Positions 7,501-15,521 of a stretch of 64,000 nucleotides of DNA are shown here, piece after piece (position 1 is the stretch's first letter; every line of letters starts with the position of its first letter). The notes beneath the pieces are model-generated. The model saw nothing but the letters and a program-made list of their open reading frames with translations, ran no database searches and was not told the DNA's origin. The translations under genes and the position numbers were made by a program. Source of the DNA: Rhodospirillaceae bacterium (lineage in GTDB: Bacteria > Pseudomonadota > Alphaproteobacteria > UBA8366 > Aestuariispiraceae). The DNA is taken from positions 1 to 64,000 of the forward strand of contig PAQY01000005.1 in the NCBI GenBank assembly GCA_002709955.1, given 5' to 3'.

Positions 7501-7869
7501 TTAAGCGATAGCAACTACTAACACGCTCGAAGCACATCCGAGAGCAAAGCATATCACTGCTAACCACCCCGTAAGAACCTGAAACCAATTGCTTGTGACC
7601 CAAGTTGGGAGGCCAACTATCGGACCCAGTTTCTTGCTTTTGCTCACAGCTTGGAAGAAATTACTTATGCAATATAATAATATTGTAATAAGTCCTAAAG
7701 TAAAGAACCCTAGAGGTAACGCCAAACAATTTTCAATTTTTCCATTCTGCGCAGTCGCTCCGATTGCACTAATAGTAACTGCCACTCCACCGCCATTAAG
7801 TACTGCTATAAATCTTAGCAATCGAATAAATGCATCAATTATTGGTGACGATTCACTATCAACGTCCAT
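7501..7869 (-). CDS. Small polytopic membrane protein
   Basis: The 122-residue product has about three strongly hydrophobic segments: near 20-37, 46-72 and 94-120 (the last being WFQVLTGWLAVICFALGCASSVLVVAIA). The N-terminus is short and acidic. I recognise no family. The gene is A+T-rich although it lies outside the att repeat, just right of the tRNA fragment. It may belong to an older insertion at the same target or be a strain-variable gene. Confidence 0.6.
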   Translation of the reverse strand: MDVDSESSPIIDAFIRLLRFIAVLNGGGVAVTISAIGATAQNGKIENCLALPLGFFTLGLITILLYCISNFFQAVSKSKKLGPIVGLPTWVTSNWFQVLTGWLAVICFALGCASSVLVVAIA

Positions 7870-7998
7870 TATTGATTCCTTGAACCTTAATGATGATATT
7901 TATTATTATGCTGATTCTTGATTTTGACAATGTAACAAAATACCCAAAAACGATCTGCATAGTTTTTCAATTTTATAGTTACTATTAGGTTCTAAATA

Positions 7999-8475
7999 TC
8001 ACTCCTTTATTTCCGCTGACGGGATCGGTTGGGCAAGGGCCATCAGGTCTTGGCGCAAGGTGGTGCCGTCGGGCTGGTGCAGCATTTGATCGACCGCGTC
8101 ATGGGTGCGGCGCCAGATTGGCAGGGCGGCCTTCAGGGTGTCGCGCCCGGCATCGGTCAGGGTTAAGCGACGGGCGCGTGCATCCTTTTCATCCGGCTGA
8201 ACCGTCACCAATCCGCGCCGCTGTAGCGGTTTCAGGGCGGCGGTCAGGGTGGTGCGGTCCATGCCAAGCAGGGGCACAAGGTCGCTGATCCGGGGGCCAT
8301 TTGGCCTGTTCAGCGACATCAGCAGGGAAAACTGGCCATTGGTAATATCCAGGGGGCGCAGGGCCTCGTCAAAGCGGCGGGCCAGCATTCGGGCCGCCCG
8401 CTGGACATACAGGCACAGGCAGCGGTCCCGTACTTCAAGTGTTGTTGAGAGGGGAAGATCATCATCCATTGTCAT
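7999..8475 (-). CDS. MarR-family transcriptional regulator
   Basis: This 158-residue winged-helix regulator has the MarR core at about residues 30-130: ITNGQFSLLMSLNR, then ISDLVPLLGMDRTTLTAALKPLQRRGLV, then PDEKDARARRLTLTDAGRD, the typical recognition helix and wing. MarR proteins bind palindromes as dimers and usually respond to small phenolic or electrophilic ligands. A perfect palindrome sits seven bases upstream of its start, between it and the divergent DUF1428 and GST genes. It therefore probably represses itself and that pair. ATG codons at 8475 and 8469 are both possible. Confidence 0.93.
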   Translation of the reverse strand: MTMDDDLPLSTTLEVRDRCLCLYVQRAARMLARRFDEALRPLDITNGQFSLLMSLNRPNGPRISDLVPLLGMDRTTLTAALKPLQRRGLVTVQPDEKDARARRLTLTDAGRDTLKAALPIWRRTHDAVDQMLHQPDGTTLRQDLMALAQPIPSAEIKE

Positions 8476-8481
8476 TCCAAT

Positions 8482-8505
8482 ATATACGTTGACATCAACG
8501 TATAT
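8482..8505. promoter_or_regulatory. MarR operator palindrome
   Basis: ATATACGTTGA (8482-8492) is perfectly repeated in inverse as TCAACGTATAT (8495-8505), with CA between. Arm length, A+T-rich ends and position right at the marR start fit a MarR dimer site serving both divergent directions. Confidence 0.8.
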
Positions 8506-8668
8506 GTCAAGTTATAGGACTTACCAGACACACAGTCAGGACCGTTTCTATCCGTCGATGGAGGGGCAGTCCATTGAGATTTCACACATCCAGGGCTGGG
8601 CAAAGCCTTTCGTCCTGATCATTGCAGCGGCGGTAGATTGGCCGCCAAAGACAGAAAGGACCAGGGAG

Positions 8669-9025
8669 ATGACCTATATCAGCGGCTTTTTGTTGGCCGT
8701 CCCGACCGAAAACAAGGCGGCCTATAAAAAAATGGCGGAGGAGGCCTGGCCGATCTTCAAATCCTATGGATGTCTGTCCATGCGCGAAAACTGGGGCAAT
8801 AGCGTTCCAGACGGCACGGTTACCTCCTTCCCCATGGCGGTTAAGAAGGAAGAAAACGAAACCGTCGTGTTTTCCTGGATGGAATGGCCGGATCAGGAAA
8901 CCTGCGAAAGGGGATTCGCGGCGATGATGGAAGACCCCCGTATGAAGGATATGCCCAAAAACATGCCCTTTGACGGGATGCGCATGATGTGGGGCGGGTT
9001 TGAAGAACTCGTCCGGTTTGACTGA
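8669..9025 (+). CDS. DUF1428 family protein
   Basis: The 118-residue protein from the ATG at 8669 (GGGAG just upstream) matches the DUF1428/YbaA family, a ferredoxin-like alpha-beta barrel fold related to ABM monooxygenase-type proteins. Family signals are MTYISGFLLAVP, AWPIFKSYGCL, PDGTVTSFPMAV, VVFSWMEWPDQETC and MPFDGMRMMWGGFE. The biochemical role of the family is not established to my knowledge. It is followed after 24 bases by a glutathione transferase and lies opposite marR, so a stress-response pair under MarR control is a fair inference. Confidence 0.88.
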   Translation: MTYISGFLLAVPTENKAAYKKMAEEAWPIFKSYGCLSMRENWGNSVPDGTVTSFPMAVKKEENETVVFSWMEWPDQETCERGFAAMMEDPRMKDMPKNMPFDGMRMMWGGFEELVRFD

Positions 9026-9049
9026 CCCTTTCACGCCAAGGAAATTCCC

Positions 9050-9697
9050 ATGACCATCACGATCAGCGCCTTTGCCTGGGTTCCGCCCTTCGCCCAGGGT
9101 TATGTGAAAGATATTCGCCCCCGGTGGGCCCTGGCCGAAGCCGGGTTGGATTATGACCTGCATCTATTGTCAGACGGCGCGCAGGATCATGCCGACTATC
9201 GTGCCTGGCAACCCTTTGGTCAGGTCCCCGCCTATCGCGATGATACCGTTGAATTATTCGAATCCGGCGCGATCGTGTTGCATATTGCAAGCCTGTCGGA
9301 GGTACTTGCCCCCCAGTCGAAGCAGGAGGCCGCTCACATTCAAGCCTGGGTCATCGCCGCGTTGAATTCAATAGAGCCCAAAGTTGATAATCTTATCCTG
9401 CCCGCCGCCTTTCACGCGGGGGAGGCCTGGATTTCCGGGTTCCGCCCCCATGCCGAACACTTGCTGTCATTACGCCTTAAGTCCTTATCCGGTTGGATGA
9501 AAGGGCGTGATTGGCTGGTGGACCGGTTCACCGTGGCTGATATCATTATGGCGACCGTTTTGCGTGGCGTGCAGGCGGAGCCAATCCTGCAGGACCATCC
9601 CAACCTTGTGGCCTATCTGAACAGATGCCTGGCCCGCCCCGCCTTCAAGAAAACCCTGGATGCGCAACTGGAAACATTCGCTAAGAATGCCCTCTGA
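9050..9697 (+). CDS. Glutathione S-transferase family protein
   Basis: This 215-residue cytosolic protein has the two-domain GST layout. Residues about 5-80 form a thioredoxin-like N-domain with the cis-proline and glutathione-binding segment (FGQVPAYRDDTVELFESGAIVLHIA). Residues about 90-205 are the helical C-domain with the conserved VDRFTVADIIMATVL hydrophobic staple. It probably conjugates glutathione to an electrophile, but the substrate cannot be read from sequence. It is co-directional with the DUF1428 gene and probably under the same MarR palindrome. Confidence 0.9.
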   Translation: MTITISAFAWVPPFAQGYVKDIRPRWALAEAGLDYDLHLLSDGAQDHADYRAWQPFGQVPAYRDDTVELFESGAIVLHIASLSEVLAPQSKQEAAHIQAWVIAALNSIEPKVDNLILPAAFHAGEAWISGFRPHAEHLLSLRLKSLSGWMKGRDWLVDRFTVADIIMATVLRGVQAEPILQDHPNLVAYLNRCLARPAFKKTLDAQLETFAKNAL

Positions 9698-9847
9698 CCT
9701 GCAGCATCCGTCTTGATCTAACAAATTTGGTGAAATCCAGTTTCAGATGTTCGCCTGACCATAAAATTGCGTTCTGGTGAACGTCACAAAAATTTTATTA
9801 CATATATTGAGTCTTTAATAAGATTTTGAAAATATTGAATAATTTTA

Positions 9848-9951
9848 TATTGATCTTCACAATTTCAAAAAACTCTCCACCCTTCCAGGTTGAAAGGGCC
9901 GCTAATCCCCCTAAGTAGCCTGTAAGCAATCGGGCTCACGCCCTCATTTTT
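9848..9951 (+). ncRNA. Candidate structured leader or small RNA before EAL gene
   Basis: The 350-base gap upstream of the EAL gene is A+T-rich until about 9870. Three small hairpins then follow: CCCTT/AAGGG (9880-9898), GCTA/TAGC (9901-9919) and GGGC/GCCC (9932-9943). The last is followed by TCATTTTTC, a terminator-like end. A possible promoter (TTGAAA, then TATATT near 9848) lies just before. It could be an attenuating leader for the EAL gene or a short independent RNA. It does not match the c-di-GMP riboswitch consensus that I know. Confidence 0.3.
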
Positions 9952-10046
9952 CAAAATTCTTGGGCACACCAACATTTTTTGCGTCTGTTCTTTTAAGAAT
10001 TGCCACTTTGTTTGGGCATGCCCTGCAATTCAAAGGGGTCATAATT

Positions 10047-11702
10047 ATGATAAAATCCCTTTTTACTCCTATTGGTGGTTTGGTGACGCAAATCATCAGT
10101 CTGGCCGTTGTCTGCTTATGCCTTCCGCTTGTTGCCTATCTTGTCTATGAAACCGGGGGGACCCAACTGTCCTGGCCCTATTTGATGATATTGCCAATTT
10201 CGCTGGCAGCGATGATCTTTAAAATCCCAGGTGGTGTGCTGGCCGGTCTTGTTGCCGCGCTTCTGCTTGGCCCCTTCATGCCGCTGGACACAGTCCAAGA
10301 CATTGCGCAAAGCGATGAAAACTGGCTTCTTCGGACCGGCTTCTTTGTCATTATTGGCGGGTTTACTGGCGCACTAGCCGATTTTCTGAATCGCGAAAGG
10401 ATCAAACAAGATCGGTTGAGCCGGATAGATCCCGACACCGGATTGACCTTGTTTGGTAAACTGCCCAGCGATGATAGATTTATGCGAAATCAATCTGACG
10501 AGGCAACGATCTGTGTGGTTCGGCTGCACAATTATCGGGATGTTCAAACTGTATTTGGCTATGCCATTGCCACCGAATTTTCCACAAAGGCATTCCTGAC
10601 CCTTAAGGCACATCTGGACGCGCGGGATTTTCAACTTTTTAAAATCGGTGCCTCAGCGCTGGGGGTGGTTCACAACAACGCCTTGAAGGATGCGCAACGG
10701 CGCATTGCCGATTTAATTGCAGCCATCCCGAAACGGGTCATTGTCAATAATATCCCCCTTCCGGTTCGATACACGGTTGGTATAGCCTCCGCTGATCAAG
10801 TGGAGTTGATGCAGCACAAAACCATGGATAAGGCGCTTTTTGCCTCTGAGGTGGCGATCAAGATGCCGTCCCGCATTGCGACCTTCAATGCTTTGCAGCA
10901 TGAAAACACGCGCGAAAACCTGATCCTGATGGATGACCTGTACAAAGACCTGTCACAGGGCTGTCTTTCCATTGTGTACCAACCCAAACTGTCTCTGAAA
11001 GACAATATGATCACCGGGGCGGAAGCATTGCTGCGGTGGGACAGCCCCCGGCATGGCTCTGTCCCCCCCGACAAATTCATACCCCTGGCGGAAAAGGCCG
11101 GTCTGATCGGCGACGTGACGAAGTGGGTTCTGGATAAGGTCAGCCAGGAACTGGTTGCCTGGCGCAAGGCGGGAATACCGATAGATATGTCCATCAATCT
11201 GTCGGGAAATGATCTGTCCGATGACGAAATCCTGGCTGTTCTTGGGGATCTTCCGACACGCATGGGAAGTGACTTTAATGGTATTGAGCTGGAATTGACT
11301 GAAACCGGCCTTGTGCAGGATATCGATGCCGCAATGGTGACGTTGAAAAAGCTGCAAACGATTGGTTATAAAATCGCCATCGATGATTTTGGCACAGGGT
11401 ATTCCTCGCTTGAACAGTTCAAACTGCTGTCGGTCGATACGGTGAAGATTGATAAATCGTTTGTGCAGGATTTCGCGTCCTCACAGGACTCCCAGAACAT
11501 CGTAAATGCCGCCATTTCAATCTGCGCCTCCAGAGATGTGAAAATCGTTGCGGAGGGGGTGGAAACCGAACCCGTCCTGAACAAGCTGAGAATTGCCGGT
11601 TGTCATTATGCCCAGGGCTATTTCATTGCAAAGCCCATGAATGGAAAGGACTTCAGGGCCTGGCTTTCCAAACAGCCCTATCCAGGGAAGATTTCCGCAT
11701 AA
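10047..11702 (+). CDS. Membrane GGDEF-like/EAL phosphodiesterase (chromosomal copy)
   Basis: Probable inner-membrane c-di-GMP phosphodiesterase. I place the start at the ATG at 10047, eight bases after AAAGGGG. This gives 551 residues, almost the length of its island paralogue; an upstream in-frame TTG (9960) would add 29 residues. Residues about 10-125 are membrane segments with VYETGG and GPFMPLD, as in the paralogue. A degenerate GGDEF follows (FKIGASALG instead of GGDEF). The C-terminal EAL domain has canonical GAEALLRW, ELELTETG, AIDDFGTGYSSL, KIDKSFV and AEGVET. The upstream hairpin-rich leader may regulate it. Confidence 0.9.
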   Translation: MIKSLFTPIGGLVTQIISLAVVCLCLPLVAYLVYETGGTQLSWPYLMILPISLAAMIFKIPGGVLAGLVAALLLGPFMPLDTVQDIAQSDENWLLRTGFFVIIGGFTGALADFLNRERIKQDRLSRIDPDTGLTLFGKLPSDDRFMRNQSDEATICVVRLHNYRDVQTVFGYAIATEFSTKAFLTLKAHLDARDFQLFKIGASALGVVHNNALKDAQRRIADLIAAIPKRVIVNNIPLPVRYTVGIASADQVELMQHKTMDKALFASEVAIKMPSRIATFNALQHENTRENLILMDDLYKDLSQGCLSIVYQPKLSLKDNMITGAEALLRWDSPRHGSVPPDKFIPLAEKAGLIGDVTKWVLDKVSQELVAWRKAGIPIDMSINLSGNDLSDDEILAVLGDLPTRMGSDFNGIELELTETGLVQDIDAAMVTLKKLQTIGYKIAIDDFGTGYSSLEQFKLLSVDTVKIDKSFVQDFASSQDSQNIVNAAISICASRDVKIVAEGVETEPVLNKLRIAGCHYAQGYFIAKPMNGKDFRAWLSKQPYPGKISA

Positions 11703-11850
11703 ACGTCCCTTCCCCGCGCCGTCAGAAACAATCGATTCCAAGCATATGCTGCGGTTTCCCGTGACTGGTTGCACATTATTGCTTTTCCCATCCGGTGGGC
11801 TGGGCTAACACCCTTGCAGGGTTTGCCTTTGTGAAGCGGGTGGTCGTGCT

Positions 11851-12753
11851 ATGAGCAATCGGGATTTGCGTGGAAAGCCAGTTGCGGACAGAATCTTAAA
11901 TGCCGTTCAGGCGGATATTGAGCATTTTACCGCTGTAGGCTGGCCGCCTAAATTGATTTCCATCACAGTTGGTGATGTGGAGGCCGTGGCTGTTTATGTC
12001 CGCAACCAGCGCCGCGTGGCGGAGCGGATCGGTGTCGCCTTTGAGGAACGTCATTTTCCAGGCGATGTGACCCAACAGGAAATGGAAGTCGCCATTGCGA
12101 CGATGAATGTGGACCCGCGTGTCACCGGCATCATCATTCAACGGCCCGTGCCTGCGCAAATCTCCATCAAGGCGCTGCAAAGTGCCGTGCATCCGTTCAA
12201 GGATGTTGAGGGGATGAACCCGACCTCCATCGGCAATATCGTCTATAACGAAATCGATCTGGCACCCTGTACGGCGGCGGCCTCTGTCGAGTTGCTGCGC
12301 AGCACCAATCTGCCCATGCAGGGGCTGGAAGTCGTCGTCATCGGGCATTCGGAAATTGTCGGCAAGCCCATCGCCTTTATGTTGATGGCTGAAGGCGCGA
12401 CGGTCACCGTCTGTCACCATATGACCCGCGCGGTTTCCATCCATTCCAGACGTGCCGATGCGGTCTTTGTCGCGGTCGGTCGCCCCAAATTGGTGACCGC
12501 CAATATGATCAAGCCCGGCGCGGCCGTCATTGACATTGGCATCAATGCAATCACCAAGGAAGATGGGACAGACGGGTTGTGCGGGGACGTCGATTATGAG
12601 GGCGTGTCAGAAGTTGCGGGCTGGATCACACCGGTTCCCGGTGGCGTTGGCCCCGTCACCGTCGCCCTATTGATGCGCAACACAATCAATGCGCTGAAAC
12701 GCCAAAAAGCCGCCTATGAGGCCCATTTCAAACTAACCGATGCTGCGGAGTAG
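11851..12753 (+). CDS. folD: FolD-like methylenetetrahydrofolate dehydrogenase, atypical
   Basis: The 300-residue protein has the FolD fold, with VVVIGHSEIVGKP and PVPGGVGPVTVALL typical of the NADP and folate site. Canonical FolD interconverts methylene-, methenyl- and formyl-THF. Here the catalytic YxxxK motif reads YVRNQ, so the lysine needed for cyclohydrolase activity is Gln53. KDVDG is KDVEG (Glu120) and the QLPLP motif is QRPVP. I infer a divergent paralogue that may keep only dehydrogenase activity or act on another folate. A normal FolD should be sought elsewhere. It is coupled to the next gene by a three-base gap. Confidence 0.8.
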   Translation: MSNRDLRGKPVADRILNAVQADIEHFTAVGWPPKLISITVGDVEAVAVYVRNQRRVAERIGVAFEERHFPGDVTQQEMEVAIATMNVDPRVTGIIIQRPVPAQISIKALQSAVHPFKDVEGMNPTSIGNIVYNEIDLAPCTAAASVELLRSTNLPMQGLEVVVIGHSEIVGKPIAFMLMAEGATVTVCHHMTRAVSIHSRRADAVFVAVGRPKLVTANMIKPGAAVIDIGINAITKEDGTDGLCGDVDYEGVSEVAGWITPVPGGVGPVTVALLMRNTINALKRQKAAYEAHFKLTDAAE

Positions 12754-12756
12754 GTT

Positions 12757-13998
12757 TTGACCGACATTCTGGATGTAGATTTCTGCCGTTCGCAGTTTCC
12801 CCTGCTGGCCCAAGCTGAGGCGGATGCCTATTTCGAAAGCGCCGGCGGGTCCTATGTGCCCCAACAGGTCATAGACGCCATGTCGCATTTCATGAGCGAC
12901 AGCCAGACCCAGCCGGAATGGCCCTTTGCTGCGGCAAAACGCGGTAAGGCGCGGATTGAAAAGGCCCAGAAAGGCATTGCGGCGCTGTTCAATATCAGCC
13001 CGGATGAATTGGTCATCGGACCGTCGACCACGCTGAATGCCTATGTCCTGTCTCATGCCTTGCGGCCGGGCATGGCCGACGGCGATGCGATTGTTGTCAC
13101 CAATCAGGACCATGAAGCCAATGGCGGCTGTTGGCGGCGTTTGGCGGATACCGGAATAGAGGTTCGCGAATGGCGCATTGATCCAACCACGGGCGATTTG
13201 GACCCGGCGGATCTGACGCCCCTGCTGGCGGATGGTAAGGTCAGACTGGTCGCCTTCCCCCATGTGTCTAATATCGTTGGGTCCGTCAATGATGTGGCGG
13301 CCATCACGCGCATCGCCCATCAGGCCGGGGCCATGGTGGTGGTCGATGGCGTTGCAGCCGTCGCCCATACCCTGCCCGATCTGGCGGCGCTGGATGTCGA
13401 TTTCTATATGTTCAGTTTCTACAAATTATACGGCCCGCATTTGGCCATGCTGTATGGCAAGAAGGCCCGCATCGACGCAGTTGCCAATCAGAATCACTTT
13501 TTTCACGATGGCAATGGGGCGGCGATGCTGAATCCGGGCGGCACCAATTACGAATCCGCAGGCGCGATCGGTGGCATTCTGGATTATCTGGACGCGGTCC
13601 ATAATCACCATTTTGACACCCCCTCCAATGATCCGCGCAGCAGGGCAGGTCGGGTTTACACCCTTTTCCAACATCAGGAAGCAACGGTCATGGCGCGGTT
13701 TCTGGCCTGGCTGGAAACCAGGCAGGATATCCGCCTGATTGGTCGGCGGGAGTCTGACCCCGCACGGCGGGCGGCGACATTCTCACTGGATATTCCAGGG
13801 CATACGCCAGAGGCACTGGCAACCGCGCTTGCGGAACGGGGCCTATGTGTTGGGGCGGGCCATTTCTATGGACGGCGCTGTGTCGAAGCCCTGGGCATTG
13901 ATCCTGAAATCGGCGTCCTGCGCATTTCCATGGTGCATTATTCCACCGTGTCGGAAGTGGACCGCCTGACGAACGCCCTGGACGAATTGCTGTCGTAA
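12757..13998 (+). CDS. Class V aminotransferase, cysteine desulfurase-like
   Basis: This 413-residue PLP enzyme has fold type I. It has the VC1184-type pattern (VIGPSTTLNAYVLSHAL, VTNQDHEANGGCWRRL, VDGVAAVAHTLPDL) and the PLP lysine in MFSFYKLYGPH. The active-site cysteine loop of true desulfurases is not obvious, so the reaction is uncertain. The start is TTG at 12757, supported by GGAG that overlaps the end of the folD-like gene. The coupling suggests a shared pathway, perhaps one-carbon or amino-acid metabolism, which is inference. Confidence 0.85.
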   Translation: MTDILDVDFCRSQFPLLAQAEADAYFESAGGSYVPQQVIDAMSHFMSDSQTQPEWPFAAAKRGKARIEKAQKGIAALFNISPDELVIGPSTTLNAYVLSHALRPGMADGDAIVVTNQDHEANGGCWRRLADTGIEVREWRIDPTTGDLDPADLTPLLADGKVRLVAFPHVSNIVGSVNDVAAITRIAHQAGAMVVVDGVAAVAHTLPDLAALDVDFYMFSFYKLYGPHLAMLYGKKARIDAVANQNHFFHDGNGAAMLNPGGTNYESAGAIGGILDYLDAVHNHHFDTPSNDPRSRAGRVYTLFQHQEATVMARFLAWLETRQDIRLIGRRESDPARRAATFSLDIPGHTPEALATALAERGLCVGAGHFYGRRCVEALGIDPEIGVLRISMVHYSTVSEVDRLTNALDELLS

Positions 13999-14005
13999 CC
14001 TGGCG

Positions 14006-15424
14006 TCAATCCGCCTGCTGCGCACGTTTGGCACAGACCCAAGTCCAGCGGATAACCAGGATGACACAGGCCAGGGTCGCCCCCAGCAGGATCGCCTCGT
14101 ACAATCCCTGTGCGCCGCGCCCCATCACAATACCGATAATATAGGCGGCAGGGATCATTGATCCGATAAAGCCGACCAGATTTATGAATGTGGGGGACCA
14201 TTTGTCGCCCGTGCCCCGCAAGGCATTGGCCAGCGTGAACTGACCGCCATCCAGCATCATCGCAACACCAACCAACATCGTGGCCGGTGCCATGACATGC
14301 AGCAATTCCTGGTCGGTGATCTGATACATAACGGCCATGGTCTGTTCAGGCATAAACCATAAGACAACCGCGATAGGCAGCAACAGGACCATGTTCCAGA
14401 ACATGCCTGTCCAACCCGCAAGGGCACGATCCGGCCAATCCCGCCGCCCATGGGCGACCCCGACGCGAACCGCCGTCGCGTTGGCAATGCCCAGCGATAT
14501 CATGAATATCATCGACAACAGATTCATATTCACCGTAAACGAGGCAAGCTCGTTCGCGGCCATCCAACCGGCATAGATATGCAATACATGATACGCCCCG
14601 CTTTCCGCGGCATAGGCCGGACCAGCCGCATAGCCATGCCGCCGCATGACCTTTCCACCTGCAATCCAGCCCGGCTGAGGGCGTTGGCGAATGCCATAAT
14701 CCTGGCGACCGCCCAGATACCACACATATCCCGTCACCCCGATCATCATCAGGGTACGACAGATTGTCGTCGCCAGGGCGGCGCCATCTGCCCCTTCCAC
14801 CCCCATGCCACCATGGATCAGCCAAAGATTCAGGGGGATATTCACAAGATTGACGCCCCAGACAATAATCATACCCGGAACCGGACGCCCCATTGCCTCC
14901 AGATAGTAATTGCTGGCCATATAGATCATCAGGGGCAACAGACCGATGCCCTGAATATGGGTCACGCTGGCGCTGATTTTGGCAAGGTGAGGATCCTGCC
15001 CAACCAGCAGGAAATAGGTTTCAGCGAACTGGGTCATAACAACGCCGATAATGCCCAGGACGATGCCATAGGGCAGTGCGCGCCGCCACACCTGGCCGGT
15101 TTCGGCAACACGACCCGCGCCGCGCAAATGGCTGGTTTCCACCACAGTTCCGAACATCAATCCGATGCCACAAACCAGCAAGAGAATGAAAGCAGACGTG
15201 CCCAGGCCGTAACGACCGACTTCTTCCGCCCCCAAGGGCCCCAACATGATGGTATCGGTCAGCGCCAGGGTCAGAATACCCGCGCGGCTGATAACCACGG
15301 GTCCGGCCAGGCGGAATAGCTCATGCGTGTGTCGGTTGAACCGGCTTAAAAACCACGACAGACCGGATTGCCCAGATGCGCGCTGGGGGGAGGAATACGA
15401 CGCGGGGTGTGGATTGTCGCTCAT
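14006..15424 (-). CDS. MATE family efflux transporter
   Basis: The 472-residue inner-membrane protein has about twelve hydrophobic segments in two similar halves, the MATE layout. Family signals are ELFRLAGPVVISRAGILTLALTDTIMLGPLGAEEVGRYGLG at the N-terminus and GVEGADGAALATTICRTLM. The C-terminal MLDGGQFTLANALRGTGDKWSPTFINLVGF is also typical. It should export cationic drugs or metabolites in exchange for Na+ or H+. It converges on the aminotransferase gene with only seven bases between them. No local regulator is evident; an imperfect inverted repeat (GTGACCTGAG 15433-15442 and CTCAGGGTCAC 15499-15509) lies upstream. Confidence 0.93.
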   Translation of the reverse strand: MSDNPHPASYSSPQRASGQSGLSWFLSRFNRHTHELFRLAGPVVISRAGILTLALTDTIMLGPLGAEEVGRYGLGTSAFILLLVCGIGLMFGTVVETSHLRGAGRVAETGQVWRRALPYGIVLGIIGVVMTQFAETYFLLVGQDPHLAKISASVTHIQGIGLLPLMIYMASNYYLEAMGRPVPGMIIVWGVNLVNIPLNLWLIHGGMGVEGADGAALATTICRTLMMIGVTGYVWYLGGRQDYGIRQRPQPGWIAGGKVMRRHGYAAGPAYAAESGAYHVLHIYAGWMAANELASFTVNMNLLSMIFMISLGIANATAVRVGVAHGRRDWPDRALAGWTGMFWNMVLLLPIAVVLWFMPEQTMAVMYQITDQELLHVMAPATMLVGVAMMLDGGQFTLANALRGTGDKWSPTFINLVGFIGSMIPAAYIIGIVMGRGAQGLYEAILLGATLACVILVIRWTWVCAKRAQQAD

Positions 15425-15521
15425 AATCTTACGTGACCTGAGCCTGAGACTTATGCAAGCAAAAAGAGAATAAAAATTCCAACCTTTTAAAACTACACCT
15501 CAGGGTCACTATAATACAGTC

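Noticed and set aside
7376-7603. Leftward open frame of 75 codons over the tRNA-Leu fragment (VRAAGLEPARAKARGIL)
   Set aside because: The AAGLEPARA sequence is the well-known false translation of the antisense strand of a tRNA-Leu gene. The frame also overlaps the membrane protein gene.
9848-9951. GEMM-type c-di-GMP riboswitch before the EAL gene
   Set aside because: The conserved GEMM sequence blocks and the tetraloop receptor are not found; only generic hairpins are present.
14450-15319. Rightward frame of 289 codons over the MATE gene
   Set aside because: It is an antisense reading of the MATE transporter and resembles no protein family.
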